In this document: positions 12,201-23,600 of the stretch, one piece after another
Layout of the letters: the number at the start of each line of letters is the position of its first letter
How positions within the stretch are numbered: the first letter of the stretch is position 1
NCBI GenBank assembly: GCA_037127255.1
Contig: JBANSL010000018.1
Span: forward strand, 11,133,175 to 11,197,174
Source: Persicaria tinctoria
Lineage: Eukaryota > Streptophyta > Magnoliopsida > Caryophyllales > Polygonaceae
Direction of reading: 5' to 3'
DNA length: 64,000 nucleotides
The notes under the pieces: model-generated
Seen by the model: only the letters and a program-made list of their open reading frames with translations
Told to the model about the DNA's origin: nothing
Databases searched by the model: none
Program-made: the position numbers and the translations under genes

Positions 12201-13975
12201 TGACATCTTCTCAGAAGACCAATGGTCTAGCTGAGACCCAGCTCAAATGCATGGCAGAGTCATACAAGTCACTCGAAAAGAGAGCTGAAGAGTTAGAAAC
12301 AGAAGTTAATCTTCTCCGCACGAGGGCGGAGTCTCTAGAAATTGACCTTCAAACTGAAAAAGTTAATCATCAAGATGCTTTGGCCCGATGCGAGGACCTT
12401 GAGGAACAACTTAAAAGGTTAGAATTATAAACTTTCATAGAATGCACTATACAGAACCGCATTCCATTGTTAATTGCCCTTGATTTTTTAATCATTAAAT
12501 GTTCTTTTGTGGGAAATGGGACTCAACATGGAGTTTGCACATTGATTTAAACTAGTACTTAAGCTTTCAAAGTTTTTAGTTCAAGTTGCACATGGTTTTG
12601 ATTCTTACATATTTCTTGTTGATTTGTGAAGGAGTGAGGAATGCTCGATGTGTTCATCTTTGGCAGCTGATCTAGAGAACAAAAGCAAACAGGTAACAAA
12701 CACAAATTTTCCAGGATATAGATCTATAATAATCAAACAGTAACTTCTATTCCTTATATTTTGATCTCTGTCTTCTATATTGTCTGGAATCCTGAAATGC
12801 CATTTTGATATTTAAGAATGCCTCTTTTGGCAGTTTAATAATCCGTATCAAGTAAAGCCTTATTACCATCCGAGTATTAAAAAAGCTTTGTTGCCCGGCT
12901 AAGTCCATTTTTCTTAGAAAATGAAACATTAATAGATTGTAGATAATTGAAGTTGAAATAATCTTTCAAAAGCTATATGCATCAAGATTAATTTCACCCC
13001 AGAAAAGATCGCATCAGAATAATTTGAATTTAGGGAAATGCATAGCGAAACATAGAGCCAAACCCCCCGTTTGTTTTTGGGTAGAGAAAGGTGATGGTTA
13101 CCCTTATGAATATAGTTCATATTTAAGTTAAAATTCATTGATCACTATTCTAATCATTCCTCTCGTTCTCCCATTTTTCCTACAAAATTTGTTCTATTCC
13201 CTAATTTGAAGGAGGGTATAACTAATACCTCTAGGATGGTCTAATAATCCCTTCCACCCTCTCCTCCAAGCTCACAAAAAATGATGATCATATACCTTAT
13301 ATATATATAATTTAATACCTTACCTTTCCATTCCCCTCTTCTATAAACAAACGACCCCTAAATGTACGCAATGGTAACATTTTTTTTAAAATGCTTTTAA
13401 TGTCAAAATGACATTTTGGCTTGCTTTGGACTTGTTTTATGACCTTATTAATAGCAATTGGTGGCCAACATTGCCATTGGAAAGCTGAACAAACTGAAAA
13501 ATGACCATTTGCCTTGCAGGAGAAAGAGTTAGCAGCTGCTGCAGAGAAGCTGGCTGAATGCCAAGAGACCATATATCTCCTTGGAAGACAGCTGAAGGTG
13601 ATGTGTCCACAGACAGATGTTATCGCGTCACCACAAAACGAGAGGAGTCACAGGGACCATGGGCTATCGGAGGAGGAACCTGCTACAAGCGGAATGAACG
13701 GCCGAGACCTGACGGACCATGCCGAGATGGACACTGCGACTTCCCCTCATTTCCAACGTGTGGGTGCAGAGTCGCCTGTAGACCTTCAAACTGCCCTTTT
13801 TATCGCATCCGATACCGAAACTAATGGTCCCGGAAGATCAGCGGCGAACTTGAGAACTCCAAAGCACAGGCCTACCAAGTCAGGGTCATCTTCTGCCTCT
13901 TCCACCCCGACCCCAGAGAAGCATTCTCGCGGTTTTAGCCGGTTCTTTTCGTCGAAAGGAAGCAACCACCATTGA
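9228..13975 (+). CDS. FPP: Filament-like plant protein (FPP4/FPP6 type)
   Basis: Long coiled-coil protein of the plant FPP (DUF869) family, thought to have a cytoskeletal or structural scaffold role; its exact activity is not known. Coding exons are 9228-9350, 9775-10015, 10143-12417, 12632-12692 and 13520-13975. All joins keep phase and give 1051 residues, normal for the family. The start is the first ATG after the leader intron and gives the diagnostic MDRRSWPWKKKSSDK. Residues 50-330 are heptad-rich coil, including VSGWEKAESEA and LTAEERAAHLDNALKECM. A Pro/Ser linker (about 341-360) follows, then an acidic middle (about 430-700), a second coil (about 760-930) and a Ser/Thr/Pro tail ending HSRGFSRFFSSKG. 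No transmembrane segment or signal peptide was seen. Intron 5 holds a MITE-like insertion. Confidence 0.95.
13063..13359. mobile_element. MITE-like insertion in the last FPP intron
   Basis: The termini are imperfect inverted repeats: left CGTTTGTTT...AGAGAAAGG, right inverse GGGGTCGTTTGTTTATAG. They bound about 297 bp of AT-rich non-coding DNA inside the intron 12693-13519. The GGGTCGTTTG-type end is common in Tourist/hAT-like MITEs. No target duplication could be fixed, so the class is left open. It does not disturb the splice sites. Confidence 0.4.
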
Positions 13976-14260
13976 GATCTTGCAACTCGCAGGATTGATT
14001 AGGCACTTGCTTCTTTCTATACAAAACTACTCTGTGACTCATAGGGTATCCTTGGTAACAAGTATGAGTTTCGTTGCATAATCCGATCTTGACTCGAACT
14101 GATGTCCATCTGTCTATATAGGGTTTGTTCGCCTTTGGGCTTAAAACAATAGCTCCTTGATGTTGTATGTTTGAAGGTGAATTTTGTACCCAAAAAAAGA
14201 TTGTACATTATGTTGTAACTTTTCTTTTTCTTGTATTTGTTTTTGGTTATTCGATGACAA
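13976..14260 (+). other. FPP 3' UTR region
   Basis: About 270 bp of T-rich, non-coding sequence follows the TGA stop. It includes TTGTACATTATGTTGTAAC and T-rich runs (about 14200-14245) of the kind found near plant poly(A) sites. The exact cleavage site was not determined. Confidence 0.4.
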
Positions 14261-14424
14261 CATGGATTCATATGATGGCGTGATCAATCCAGTTTAAATA
14301 TATTGACGGGGAGCTACAATACAATACAATGGTGGAACTAGAAAATTTTGATGGTGGGACGGAACTCCGAGTTTTTTTGGGTCCAGAAGCGGGCAAAGCC
14401 CGGGTTTTATTCCATAAAAACAAA

Positions 14425-15975
14425 TCAATGAGCAGATGGAAAGTTCTCAAACATAGCAGCTATACATGAGGGTGGAAAATGAAATTCTTCAAAACTAGAT
14501 TCTAATCCTAGTGACCATTGAGCCAGAGCATCTGCGACAGAGTTCGATTGCCGCCATATCCAACGTAGCCTTACTTGGTAGTCGCTGCCCTCCATCAGTT
14601 GGCGGCATTGCTGTAGCAAATATGCGTCCGGGTGTGCGCTCGGCAACGCAACCCTAATTAGATCCACTACGATCTTGGAGTCTGTTTCCACCTCCAAACA
14701 GGGAATCTGGAGCTTCATGCCCATCTTTAAACCATGATACAACACCCACAGTTCAGCTCTTAGCGCTGTGCAATCACCACACCGAAATCCAAATGCTCTT
14801 CTGAACTTACCCAAGGGGTCCCGGAACACACCGCCACCTCCTGCCGGTCCCGGGTTCCCTTTCGATGCTCCATGAACGTTCAGTTTAGTCCATCCTTCCG
14901 GTGGTGTGGACCAAATTGCAATCGTTTCCACAGTTTCCTTTGCTGAACCTGTCGGCAGCTCCAGTTTGTCCATCGACATTGCATAATATCTCGTGATCTC
15001 CAACGCTCTAGCAGCTATCCCATTGCACTCATCTTTCTGCTCATGAATTAACTTCTTCCTGCATTTCCAAACAAGCCATAGCATGTTGGCAAATGTAGCG
15101 CAATCAACTCCTCCTCCCGGCTTTGTGTAGTTAAAGATCCATTCACGAATCTCGACAGGGGCAAAGAAGCTCCTTCTTCGATCTGCCGTGAGGATCTTCA
15201 ACCATTCCTCCTTCACCCCTGGGCAATCCCGCAACAGATGCAGCCCGGTCTCCGCTCCCGGACATCTAGGACAAACCTCCGATGTTGCTAGGTGCCTCCG
15301 GACCTTTGTATTGTTGGATAGGAATGCATCATGAGCGGCCAAGTAGGTGAACGCTCTAGCTCGCTGCTGCACAGGTAGTTTCCATATTCTCTTCCAATCC
15401 TTCGCCTCGTTGACATTCGCAGTGGTTCCTCGGATCACTTGGAGCGCCGATTTAGTACTAAAGGCCCCGGATGACGTCGGTGCCCAGTACAACCTCTCCC
15501 TCGCATCCTCCTCATCAATGACCACTATCGATTGGAGTTTTGCCAGTATATTCGGAGGGAGTCGACTTGCTAACGCCGGCCAATCCCACGAATTTTCTGT
15601 CCACATCTCCTCCACCGTAGCGCCCAACAGTTCCTCTGGAACATCCGAACTCACAGCGTCATTGAGTGGCTCCTGAGTTAACCACGGATGCAGCCAAAAA
15701 AGTGTCGATCTTCCGTTCCCAATCGATGACCGAAGGTTCGGTGTGAGCACCTCGGCCCCGTGCAGAACTGCTCTCCAGGTTCTAGATGCTCCTGCTCTCC
15801 TCTCGAACATATCTACATCAAGCCTACCTTTGCAATACTTCCCACCCAGCACCCTACTCCATAAAGTCGATGGATTCTGCAACATCCTCCAACTGAGTTT
15901 CGCAAGTATCGATTGGTTCGTTGCTCTCATTGGGCGGATCCCCAGACCCCCCTCTTCAACCGGACTAGTAATCAC
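14425..15975 (-). pseudogene. LINE zinc-binding and RNase H C-terminal part
   Basis: 516 residues continuing ORF2 in another frame. The start (VEEGGLGIRPMRATNQSIL) follows directly on the reverse transcriptase thumb. A zf-RVT region lies around residues 205-270 (CPRCPGAETGLHLLRDCPG). An RVT_3 RNase H follows from about residue 360 (WTKLNVHGASKGNPGPAGGG) to 500 (SNSVADALAQW). The first catalytic position, normally Asp in x-N-x-D-G-A, is His here (NVHGA), so the nuclease is probably inactive even apart from the frameshift. Confidence 0.85.
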
Positions 15976-16005
15976 AGTCTGATTGAGTAGATGGATCTTC
16001 TTGCT

Positions 16006-17343
16006 TTAGCTTGTCGATCCCCAAACAAATCCCCTGATTTTCTTGTCGATTGCATCACAGATGTTCCGCGGGACAAAAGTCGATTGCATTGCATATATCG
16101 GCAAGCTTGTAAGCACAGATCTGGCTAATTTGACCCGGCTTGCAAACGACAGTGTTTTCGCCTTCCAGCCATTCAATTTCGATGACACCTTCTCCACCAA
16201 ATAATTGTATCGATCCGCTGTCATACACCCACATGCAGTAGGTGCCCCGAGATAGTTCCCAAATTCAACAGATATGGGAACCCCCAGCTCATCACTTACT
16301 AACGGTTTGACAGCATCATTAACATTCCTGGAGAACACGACACTACTCTTCCCATAGTTTACTTTCTCACCCGACATCCCACAAAACTCATCCAGAATCC
16401 GTCGAATCAGCCAGGCCTGATCTACTGATGCCTCTGATAGGAGTACCAAGTCATCAGCAAAGAAAACATGTGAGAGCTCGACGTCCCCCACCTTTACCGA
16501 TTTCCATCTCCCATCCCGGACAGCCCTCTCAATCAAATGCGATAGCCGCTCCATACACAATACGAAAAGATAGGGCGACAGTGGGTCACCTTGTCTAATA
16601 CCACGCGTAGGGGAGAACCCCGTGGTCTTATCCCCATTCCATAAGAGCTCGATCCGCCCCTCTGTTTGGCTGCGCATAATCACTTCCCTCAACTTGGGCG
16701 GTATCCCTGCATCGATTAAGATTTCCCGAAGAAACTCCCAATTTATGCGATCGTATGCCTTTTCTAAATCGTTTTTAATCATCATCCACTTCCGCCTTCT
16801 TCGTTCTGTCATCGAGTGTAGAGCTTCCTGAATAATGACCACATTATCTATTATTTGCCTGCCAGGCACGAAGCTCGCCTGGGTTGGTGCAATCAGTTCG
16901 GGCAATACGGGTTTCAGCCGGCTGACGACGGCCTTAGACATGATTTTGAAGATGACATTGAGGAGTGATATAGGACGGAATTGCGCAGGGGACGTTGGAT
17001 TCTGAATTTTTGGTAACAAAACCAGCAACGCATCACTAATTCCCAACGGAAACTCTGCATCATTCAACATACTCAACACCGTGCTCGTGACTTGCGGCCC
17101 TATGATCTCCCAGTTTCTTTGGTAGAATACGGCCGGGAACCCATCAGGCCCGGGCGCCTTATATGGCCCCATACTCTTGACTGCATCCCAAATTTCCGAT
17201 GTGACAAATGGTTCCTCCAATGTCTCCCGCTGAGCAGCCCCTAACGGCGGGAAATTCGATCGAGCCATCATCGTGCCTTGCACACTTGACAGGGGATCAG
17301 CCGTATAAAGTCCCTTAAAGAATTCTACCACCATGTTGCGCAC
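16006..17343 (-). pseudogene. LINE reverse transcriptase domain
   Basis: An open frame of 445 residues holding the non-LTR reverse transcriptase core. It has YKAPGPDGFPAVFYQ (about residues 57-72), FRPISLLNVIFKIMSK with ASFVPGRQIIDNV, RQGDPLSPYLFVLC, and the catalytic FADD box (FFADDLVLLSEAS). The domain itself looks intact. It begins without the endonuclease and is cut off from the zinc/RNase H part by a frame break near 15976-16010, in the region usually reading W-G-s-x-x-x-x-x-H-L-x-W. It is therefore not functional as a complete ORF2. Confidence 0.88.
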
Positions 17344-18493
17344 AGCCGAGTGATGGTATGAAACTAATGAACTACTTCATATAGTCAATCCAAATTTGAG
17401 TTTTAGGGTTTGATTTTAAACAAGTAAAAACTGGTAAATTTAGGTAGGGTTGTTATTCGAGCTGAATGAGCCGAGTATTACTTATTCATATTCAGTTCAA
17501 TTATGATATGAATGAGCTCGAGCCGAGCCTAAATTTTGACTTGAGCTTAAAAATGTTTTCACACTCGGCTCGTTTAGGAAATGAATGAGCTCGAGCCGAG
17601 CTTTTTTCAAGCTTCAAGCAGTTCTACTTGCTCATTATACAGTAACTTAAAGGAAATTTCATAAATTCTTTAAAATTCGAGATAGTCAAACTTAATTCGA
17701 ATGAGCCGAGCTTAAAAATGTGTTTATAACTCGGCTCTTTTAGAAAATGAACGAGCTTGAGCCGAGTTTTTATCGAGCGAGTACGAGTCGAATTAGAGCT
17801 ACTCGTGTTCACATACTATCCCTAATTATGGAGAAAGATTGAAAGATTAGTTATAATTTGATTGTTGTCAAATCTTATTAGACCGCCCACCCAATAGCGT
17901 AATTACTAATTACTACCGCTTAAGGAGGACTACTTCTCCGGGTTTTGCAACAAGGGGCCTAGACCACCAAAAGGTACCTCCAATAGTAGAAGTGAAGAGT
18001 TTTGAGAGATCAAGAAAGTAAAGGAATAGTCAGAGTTAAAGATTGGAAGTGTATTGGAGAAAGGGGTGTTGCGTTACTCACACAACTGTTCATCGCTGTT
18101 ATCAAGTCAACAAAGATGACTAGCGATTGGATCGACTTGGACTGCTTAGTCCCGCTGGACAAGAATAAAGATCTGCAAGAATGCACGCGACAACTATAAA
18201 AGGATCAAATAAACTCCTTAGTCACACAATGAAGATCTTGAAGAGAGTTACTGGATCGAAAATGAAGAGACTTGTTTGCGTATAAGATAACCAGTTTGGT
18301 ATTATGCTAATGAGGTCGACTGTAAAACCCATTCATTTCATAAGGTGATTAATTGAAAAGTGGAAATAGAATTTGTAGATATTGTTTCCGTCTTTATTTT
18401 TCTTCCTCCTCTTTAGTGCTATTCTTAGACTTCATTATCTTTGGGTTTGTTTTGTTTGTTACCTGTTGGCTTTAGGACATTTTTGAAACTTCT
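17344..18493. other. Gene-free stretch with a GAGCTCGAGC-rich repeat
   Basis: No supported gene. The left third holds the repeat described at 17445-17824. The remainder includes open frames of up to about 65 codons with no family features. Confidence 0.4.
17445..17824. repeat. Foldback repeat with GAGCTCGAGCCGAGC motifs
   Basis: About 380 bp beginning TAGGGTTGTTATTCGAGC and ending with the inverse ...TCCCTA. The interior repeats direct and inverted versions of GAGCTCGAGCCGAGC and ACTCGGCTC. A partial copy with the same end (TAGGGTTGGTAT read on the minus strand) lies at 27105-27207, so this is a dispersed family. The termini suggest a non-autonomous DNA transposon. No matching target duplication was found. 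Confidence 0.5.
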
Positions 18494-18502
18494 GAAAATA
18501 TC

Positions 18503-19589
18503 GGGTAAATTACATCAATGGTCCCTAAATTTTACATGTTTTTCCTTGTTAGTCCCTAAACTTTAAGTCATTCTAATAAAGTCCCTAAATTATTAAAATG
18601 ATTGCACCATCCATCCTTCCAACCATAAATCTCCGCCAAATTTTATGCTAATTACAAAAAATCACCAATAAATTTGTCAATGTTTACAAAAACACTCATA
18701 AATTAAAATTTTGAAATAAAATAAAATAATTTGGAGTTTTGTTTTCAATCAACCACCCAAAACCTTTACAATATTTAGAAATAATTTTATTAGGTTCATA
18801 AAGTAATGTCCAAATTATACAAAAATATCGATAAATTAGGAAGTTTTCACAAAACCACCTGTAAATTCAATTTTTTTTTTACAAATAACTCAACTAAAGA
18901 ACCACCATAAAATTTCAATGTAAAAACAAAAATGCTACATTATCACTTAATATCTCAAAGTCTAGAAAAATGTTTAATCAACATTGTTTATTTTATTTGA
19001 CCTTTTTCTGAAAAATTCAATGTTTTTCAAACAATTATTAAATGATATGGATTGTGTGGTTCTTTAACCCTAGATTGAATAGTTTTTTTTTTTCTAGTTA
19101 TGGGCCAGTAAAAAAAAATGTAGGTAGGAGTTTTTTTGTGTAATTTATTTATTATCTTATTCAACTAATTTAACCATTGCTAACATTGAAAGGGTTTAGT
19201 GTTTTTCTTATTCAACTAATTTTTGGCAGTTTTGTATACTTTCATTATTTATGGGCCATTTTTTTAATTTCTTCGCTTTCTTACGAGCCAATTTAGTCAT
19301 TTTGGAATATTAGATGGGGGGTAAGTCTGATATCTCAAAACTAAAAATCTCAAAGTTGGGGGATTTCCTATATTTTTCCAATTCATGGGTAGTTTGTGAA
19401 AACTCTCCTAATTTAAGGCAATTTTGTGTAATTTATTCATAATATTTAATGGAGATCCGGCAGTTTTTTTATGGAAGGGCTAATGGTGCAATCATTTTAA
19501 TAGTTTAGGATCTAACTGGAAAGACTTAAAGTTTAGGGACTAATAAGAAAAAGCTTGCAAACTTTAGGGATCGTTAGTGTAATTGACCC
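18503..19589. mobile_element. Mutator-type non-autonomous element with long TIRs
   Basis: A 1087-bp element with terminal inverted repeats of about 115-120 bp. The left end starts GGGTAAATTACATCAATGG and the right end is the inverse of GGGTCAATTACACTAACG. Both carry GTCCCTAAACTTTAAGTC and AAAATGATTGCACCAT. It is flanked by a perfect 9-bp duplication, GAAAATATC (18494-18502 and 19590-19598), the length expected of MULEs. The interior is AT-rich with no coding capacity, so any movement would need a transposase supplied elsewhere. Confidence 0.88.
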
Positions 19590-19598
19590 GAAAATATC

Positions 19599-20354
19599 TT
19601 CCTTTTGTTTGGTAGAAAGGCTTCAAGTGGGGTGATTGGGGATCAATTAAACTAGTGTTTGATTTAGTGGGATTTTTTTTTTTTTTGGTCACAAATTCGG
19701 GATTGTCTCGAGGGAGGAAATACCAAATACAAGATGAAGAATTTGTGTAGCGATATTTGGAGCTTGCGAAATAAGATCCATGGAGTGTTTGGCCAAGAGT
19801 TTGAAACCACACAATTGCATCATTAAAAAAGCAGGTGATAATTTTAATTAAAAAGACAAAAACACAGGATCTCAAACCATAAACTAACATGCCATGATGA
19901 TCAATGGAAAAACCATTCAACTTAAAACGTAACTGGTACTTCTATCCGCGACCATAGCTTCCGGAGTCACCGGCTCTTGACAGGTTCATGACTTTTGAAA
20001 TATCTTATTTGACGATAAATTGATCGTGTGAATATCAAAATTGTTAATATTTTACATGAGTTTATAAATAATGATTTGAAAGTGTCAGCGTTTCTCCCTA
20101 TGTTAATGAAATATGTCATTTCATGATATAAGTTTTGGTATATAAAATATGTCATTTTAGATATCTGAGTGTTTACTTTTCAAAATTGATCGACCTTGAA
20201 ATACTTAATAAAGTGTTAGCTCTAATTTTTTAGAAAAAAAAAAGTAAAATATTAAATTAGGGTAAAATGATACAGTATGGAATATATTTGATGTTTTCCT
20301 TAAAAAGTATCCAAAATTTTAAAATGACATTTTGATTAACGAAGAATGGTGTTT

Positions 20355-20357
<3 letters not shown>
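19599..20357. other. Gene-free stretch
   Basis: AT-rich, with no supported gene. Around 20100-20345 the sequence has ATGTCATTTTAG and AAAATGACATTTT motifs in opposite orientations, resembling a decayed Stowaway-like MITE, but the ends are not clear enough to call. Confidence 0.35.

Positions 20358-20361
<4 letters not shown>

Positions 20362-20427
<66 letters not shown>
20362..20427. repeat. (AT)n microsatellite
   Basis: An almost perfect AT dinucleotide run of about 65 bp. The adjacent copia element inserted at its right-hand edge: the 5-bp duplication ATATA comes from this run. Confidence 0.9.
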
Positions 20428-20429
<2 letters not shown>

Positions 20430-20559
20430 TGTTTGGAGAACTGAGTCCTTAACGGATCTCAGAGGCCTACTCCTGTATATATATCAATGGGTGAAAACCC
20501 TGAGGGTACAATCGTAATTGTACATGATATGGACATATATAAATAATATAATGCTAACA
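20424..20559 (-). repeat. 3' LTR of the copia element
   Basis: A 136-bp repeat about 97% identical to 24948-25087, apart from a 4-bp shorter AT run. It lies next to the purine-rich tract at 20560-20571 (read on the minus strand). Confidence 0.88.
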
Positions 20560-20639
20560 TCCTCCCTCAGTCGCAGCTAGAGGTGAGCGAATAGCAAGAC
20601 TGGAACGAAAAGAAGTAAAAAGAGGAGTAGGTAAGTTTT

Positions 20640-23600
20640 TTATGAAAATGTCTGCATACTGATGTGCGGAAGGGACATGAAAACTCGGACCTGGCCTAGG
20701 GCGACCTTCTCTCTGACGAAATGGATGTCAATCTCGATATGCTTCGTCCGCTGGTGCTGAACCGGGTTCGACGACAGATAAACAGCGGAGACATTGTCGC
20801 AGTAGACTAGTGTAGCCGATCGAAGGGGAACCCGGAGCTCGCAGAGAAGGTTGCGGAGCCAACAGGTCTCAGCCACGGCGTTGGCAACGCCACGATACTC
20901 AGCCTCGGCCCTCGGCACTCGAGCGGGAGATGGTGGCCTGACGCTTGGAGGACCATGAAACCAGATTGTCGCCAAGGTACACTGCGAAACCAGATGTGGA
21001 GCGGCGAGTTTTAGGACAACCCGCCCAGTCAGCGTCAGAATAGGCGGTGAGGGAGTCAAACCGGCTGCGACCGAGATGTAATCCCATGTCAGAGGTGCCC
21101 TTGATGTACCGGATTATCCTCTTAAGCGCCTGAAGATGGTGCTCGCGAGGATCATGCATGTATAAGCAGATCTGTTAGACGGCAAAGGCAATGTCCGGTC
21201 TGGTAAATGTCAGATACTGGAGAGCACCGGCCAGACTGCGGTAGGCTGTAGGATCCTCAACCTTAGGACTAGAGGCAGCGTCGAGCTTGGACTTGCAGTC
21301 GACAGGGGTGGTGACAGGCTTGCAAGACGACATGCCGGCTTTGTCGACGATCTCGAGAGCATACTTCTGCTGATGAGGAAACAGTGCAGTAGGAGTGCGT
21401 GACACAGGGACGCCGAGGAAGTAGCTCAGGGAACCGAGATCAGTCATGGCAAACTCGGAACGCAGCAGGGCCATCAGGCTAGACAGGAGGGATGTAGAGG
21501 AAGCGGTGAGCACAATGTCATCAACGTACAGGAGAAGATAGGCGGTGTCAGACCCTGAGTGGAACACAAAGAGGGAGTGATCAGACTGACTGCCCTAAAA
21601 TCCAATGCCAGTGAGGTACGTGGAGAATCGCTGATACCAGGCGCGAGGCGCCTGTTTCAACCCATAGAGAGACTTTCGGAGAAGGCAGACGTGAGATGGG
21701 CGGGTGCGATCATAGAAGCCTGGTGGCTGATGCATATACACAGTCTCCTGAAGGTTGCCGTGAAAGAAGGCATTCTTGACGTCAAGCTGATGGATAGGCT
21801 AGTCCTTGGTAAGGGCGATACTCAGAACTGTGCGGATGGTAGTCGGTTTGACGACCGAGCTGAAAGTCTCGTCACAGTCAACTCCAACCTCCTGCGACTT
21901 GCCATTGACCACTAGGCGAGCCTTGTGTCGCTCAAGAGTCCCGTCTGACCTGTACTTATGCTTGAACAACCACATGCAGTTAATGATATTAGTGTCCCGA
22001 TGCCTTGGAACGAGGTCCCACGTGCCGTTTTTAATAAGAGCACTAAACTCATCCATCATGGCGGCGTGCCAGTTCGGGTCCTGTAAGGCCTTGTGGGGTG
22101 ATTTGGGGAGAGGGGATATGTTGGGGGATTGAGTGAGAAGGTTGTATTTGGGGTTAGGTTTGAAGATCCCGTACTGAGACCGGGTCTTCATGGATTGGGC
22201 GGGGGGTGCAAGCGGAGGCGGGGGGTTAAGTGGGGCTGCCTGCGGGGGGGGGGGGGGGGGGGGAGGGGCGTGGGGTGTTGCGGGCACTGCTGCGGCCGCC
22301 GCCAGGGGATGGGACCCCGCAGCATGGGGTGCCGCGGGCGCAACATGGTGCTGCGGGCGCGGCCAATCAAAATGGGCGGGGGGCAGGCGTTGTTCCGGGT
22401 GAGACTTGTTGAAATAGGTGGCGTAGGAGGGGGGGGGGGGGAATTCGTCAGAATTGGGTGGTGTGGAGGGGTTGGGAACAACAGGGGTGGGTGGTGTGGC
22501 GAAAGGGAAGGTGTGTTCGGCGAAAATCACATGGCGCGAAGTGACAACCCGATTTGTATCCAAGTAAAGGCAACGGTAGCCTCGATGGTGTGGGGAGATG
22601 CCCAAGAAGACACATTTGGTGGAACATGGGGAGAGCTTGTGAGGGGCGGTGGCACTCATGTTGGGGAAACAGAGATATCCAAACACTCTAATGTGATCGT
22701 AGGAAGGGTAGCGCTTTTAGAGTGCCAAGGTTGGGATGGAGTTGCCAATGGCTTTGGATGGAAGGATATTGTGGAGATAGGTGGTCATGTGAAGCGCCTC
22801 AACCCAAAAGGGGAGGGGAAGAGAGGCGTGATGGAGGAGTGTTCGAGTTTTGTCATTGAGAGTGCGGAGAATGCGTTCCGCTTTGCCATTTTGTGGAGAG
22901 GTTTGGAGGCAAGAGAAACGGAATGATATCCCATTTTGTTGACAAAAGGAGCGAACAAAATTGTTGTCAAGCTCTCCTCCCATGTCGCACCGAATAGCCT
23001 TGATGGGCAAAGTAAATTGAGTGCGGACAAATGTGTGAAAATTGACAAGGTGACTTTGTGTTTCCGATTTGTGACGAAGGGGAAAAACCCAAAAAAAATT
23101 GGTGAAATCATCAAGGACAACCAAATAGTATCAAAAACCAGTAGCACTTGAAATAGGAGATGTCCACAAATCACAATGTATAAGATCAAAAGGTGCGAAT
23201 GTAATGGAATGAGAAATGCTAAAAGGGAGATGCTTGCTCTTGGCGATTTCACAGGAAATGCAAATGCCAGAGGCTTTATTACAAGAAATTAAATTGCTAG
23301 TGCGGAGACATTGAAGCACGTGGTCGCCAGGATGACCAAGACGAGCGTGCCACAAGTCAGAGCGATGGGCGACGAAGGCGGTGGGGGCGGTGGGAGACGT
23401 TTGGCGAGCGGTGGTGATGGGGTAGAGGTCGCCAGAACTATTGAAGCGCATGATTGGGGTCCCCGTACGAAGATCCTTCACAAGAAAACCAAACGGGTCA
23501 AATTGGACAACCACGTGATTATCGACGGTAAATTGACGAACAGAAATGAGGTTTTTATCAAGGTTAGGGGCAAGCAGGACTTTGTTGAGGCGAAGGGGTG

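Larger units (their letters stand above)
14370..17343 (-). mobile_element. 5'-truncated L1-type LINE with RNase H
   Basis: A non-LTR retrotransposon on the minus strand. It contains the reverse transcriptase (17343-16006), then a zinc-binding region and RNase H (15975-14425). A short 3' UTR ends at a T run (14372-14379), read as the poly(A) tail. The 5' part, with any ORF1 and the endonuclease, is missing; homology begins just before the reverse transcriptase finger region. Target duplications could not be identified. It lies about 100 bp downstream of the FPP 3' UTR in convergent orientation. Confidence 0.85.

Noticed and set aside
14370..17360. Target duplication of the LINE (ATGGT-GGAACTA near 14331 against ATGGTATGAAACTA near 17353)
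   Set aside because: Similar but not identical, and it does not abut the T run, so it may be chance.
18503..19589. CCCTAAA units as telomere-like repeat
   Set aside because: They occur singly within the MULE TIRs and are not tandem arrays.
22129..22926. Plus-strand 265-codon frame within the copia element
   Set aside because: It is the shadow of the minus-strand integrase and linker region and contains poly-Gly from G runs.
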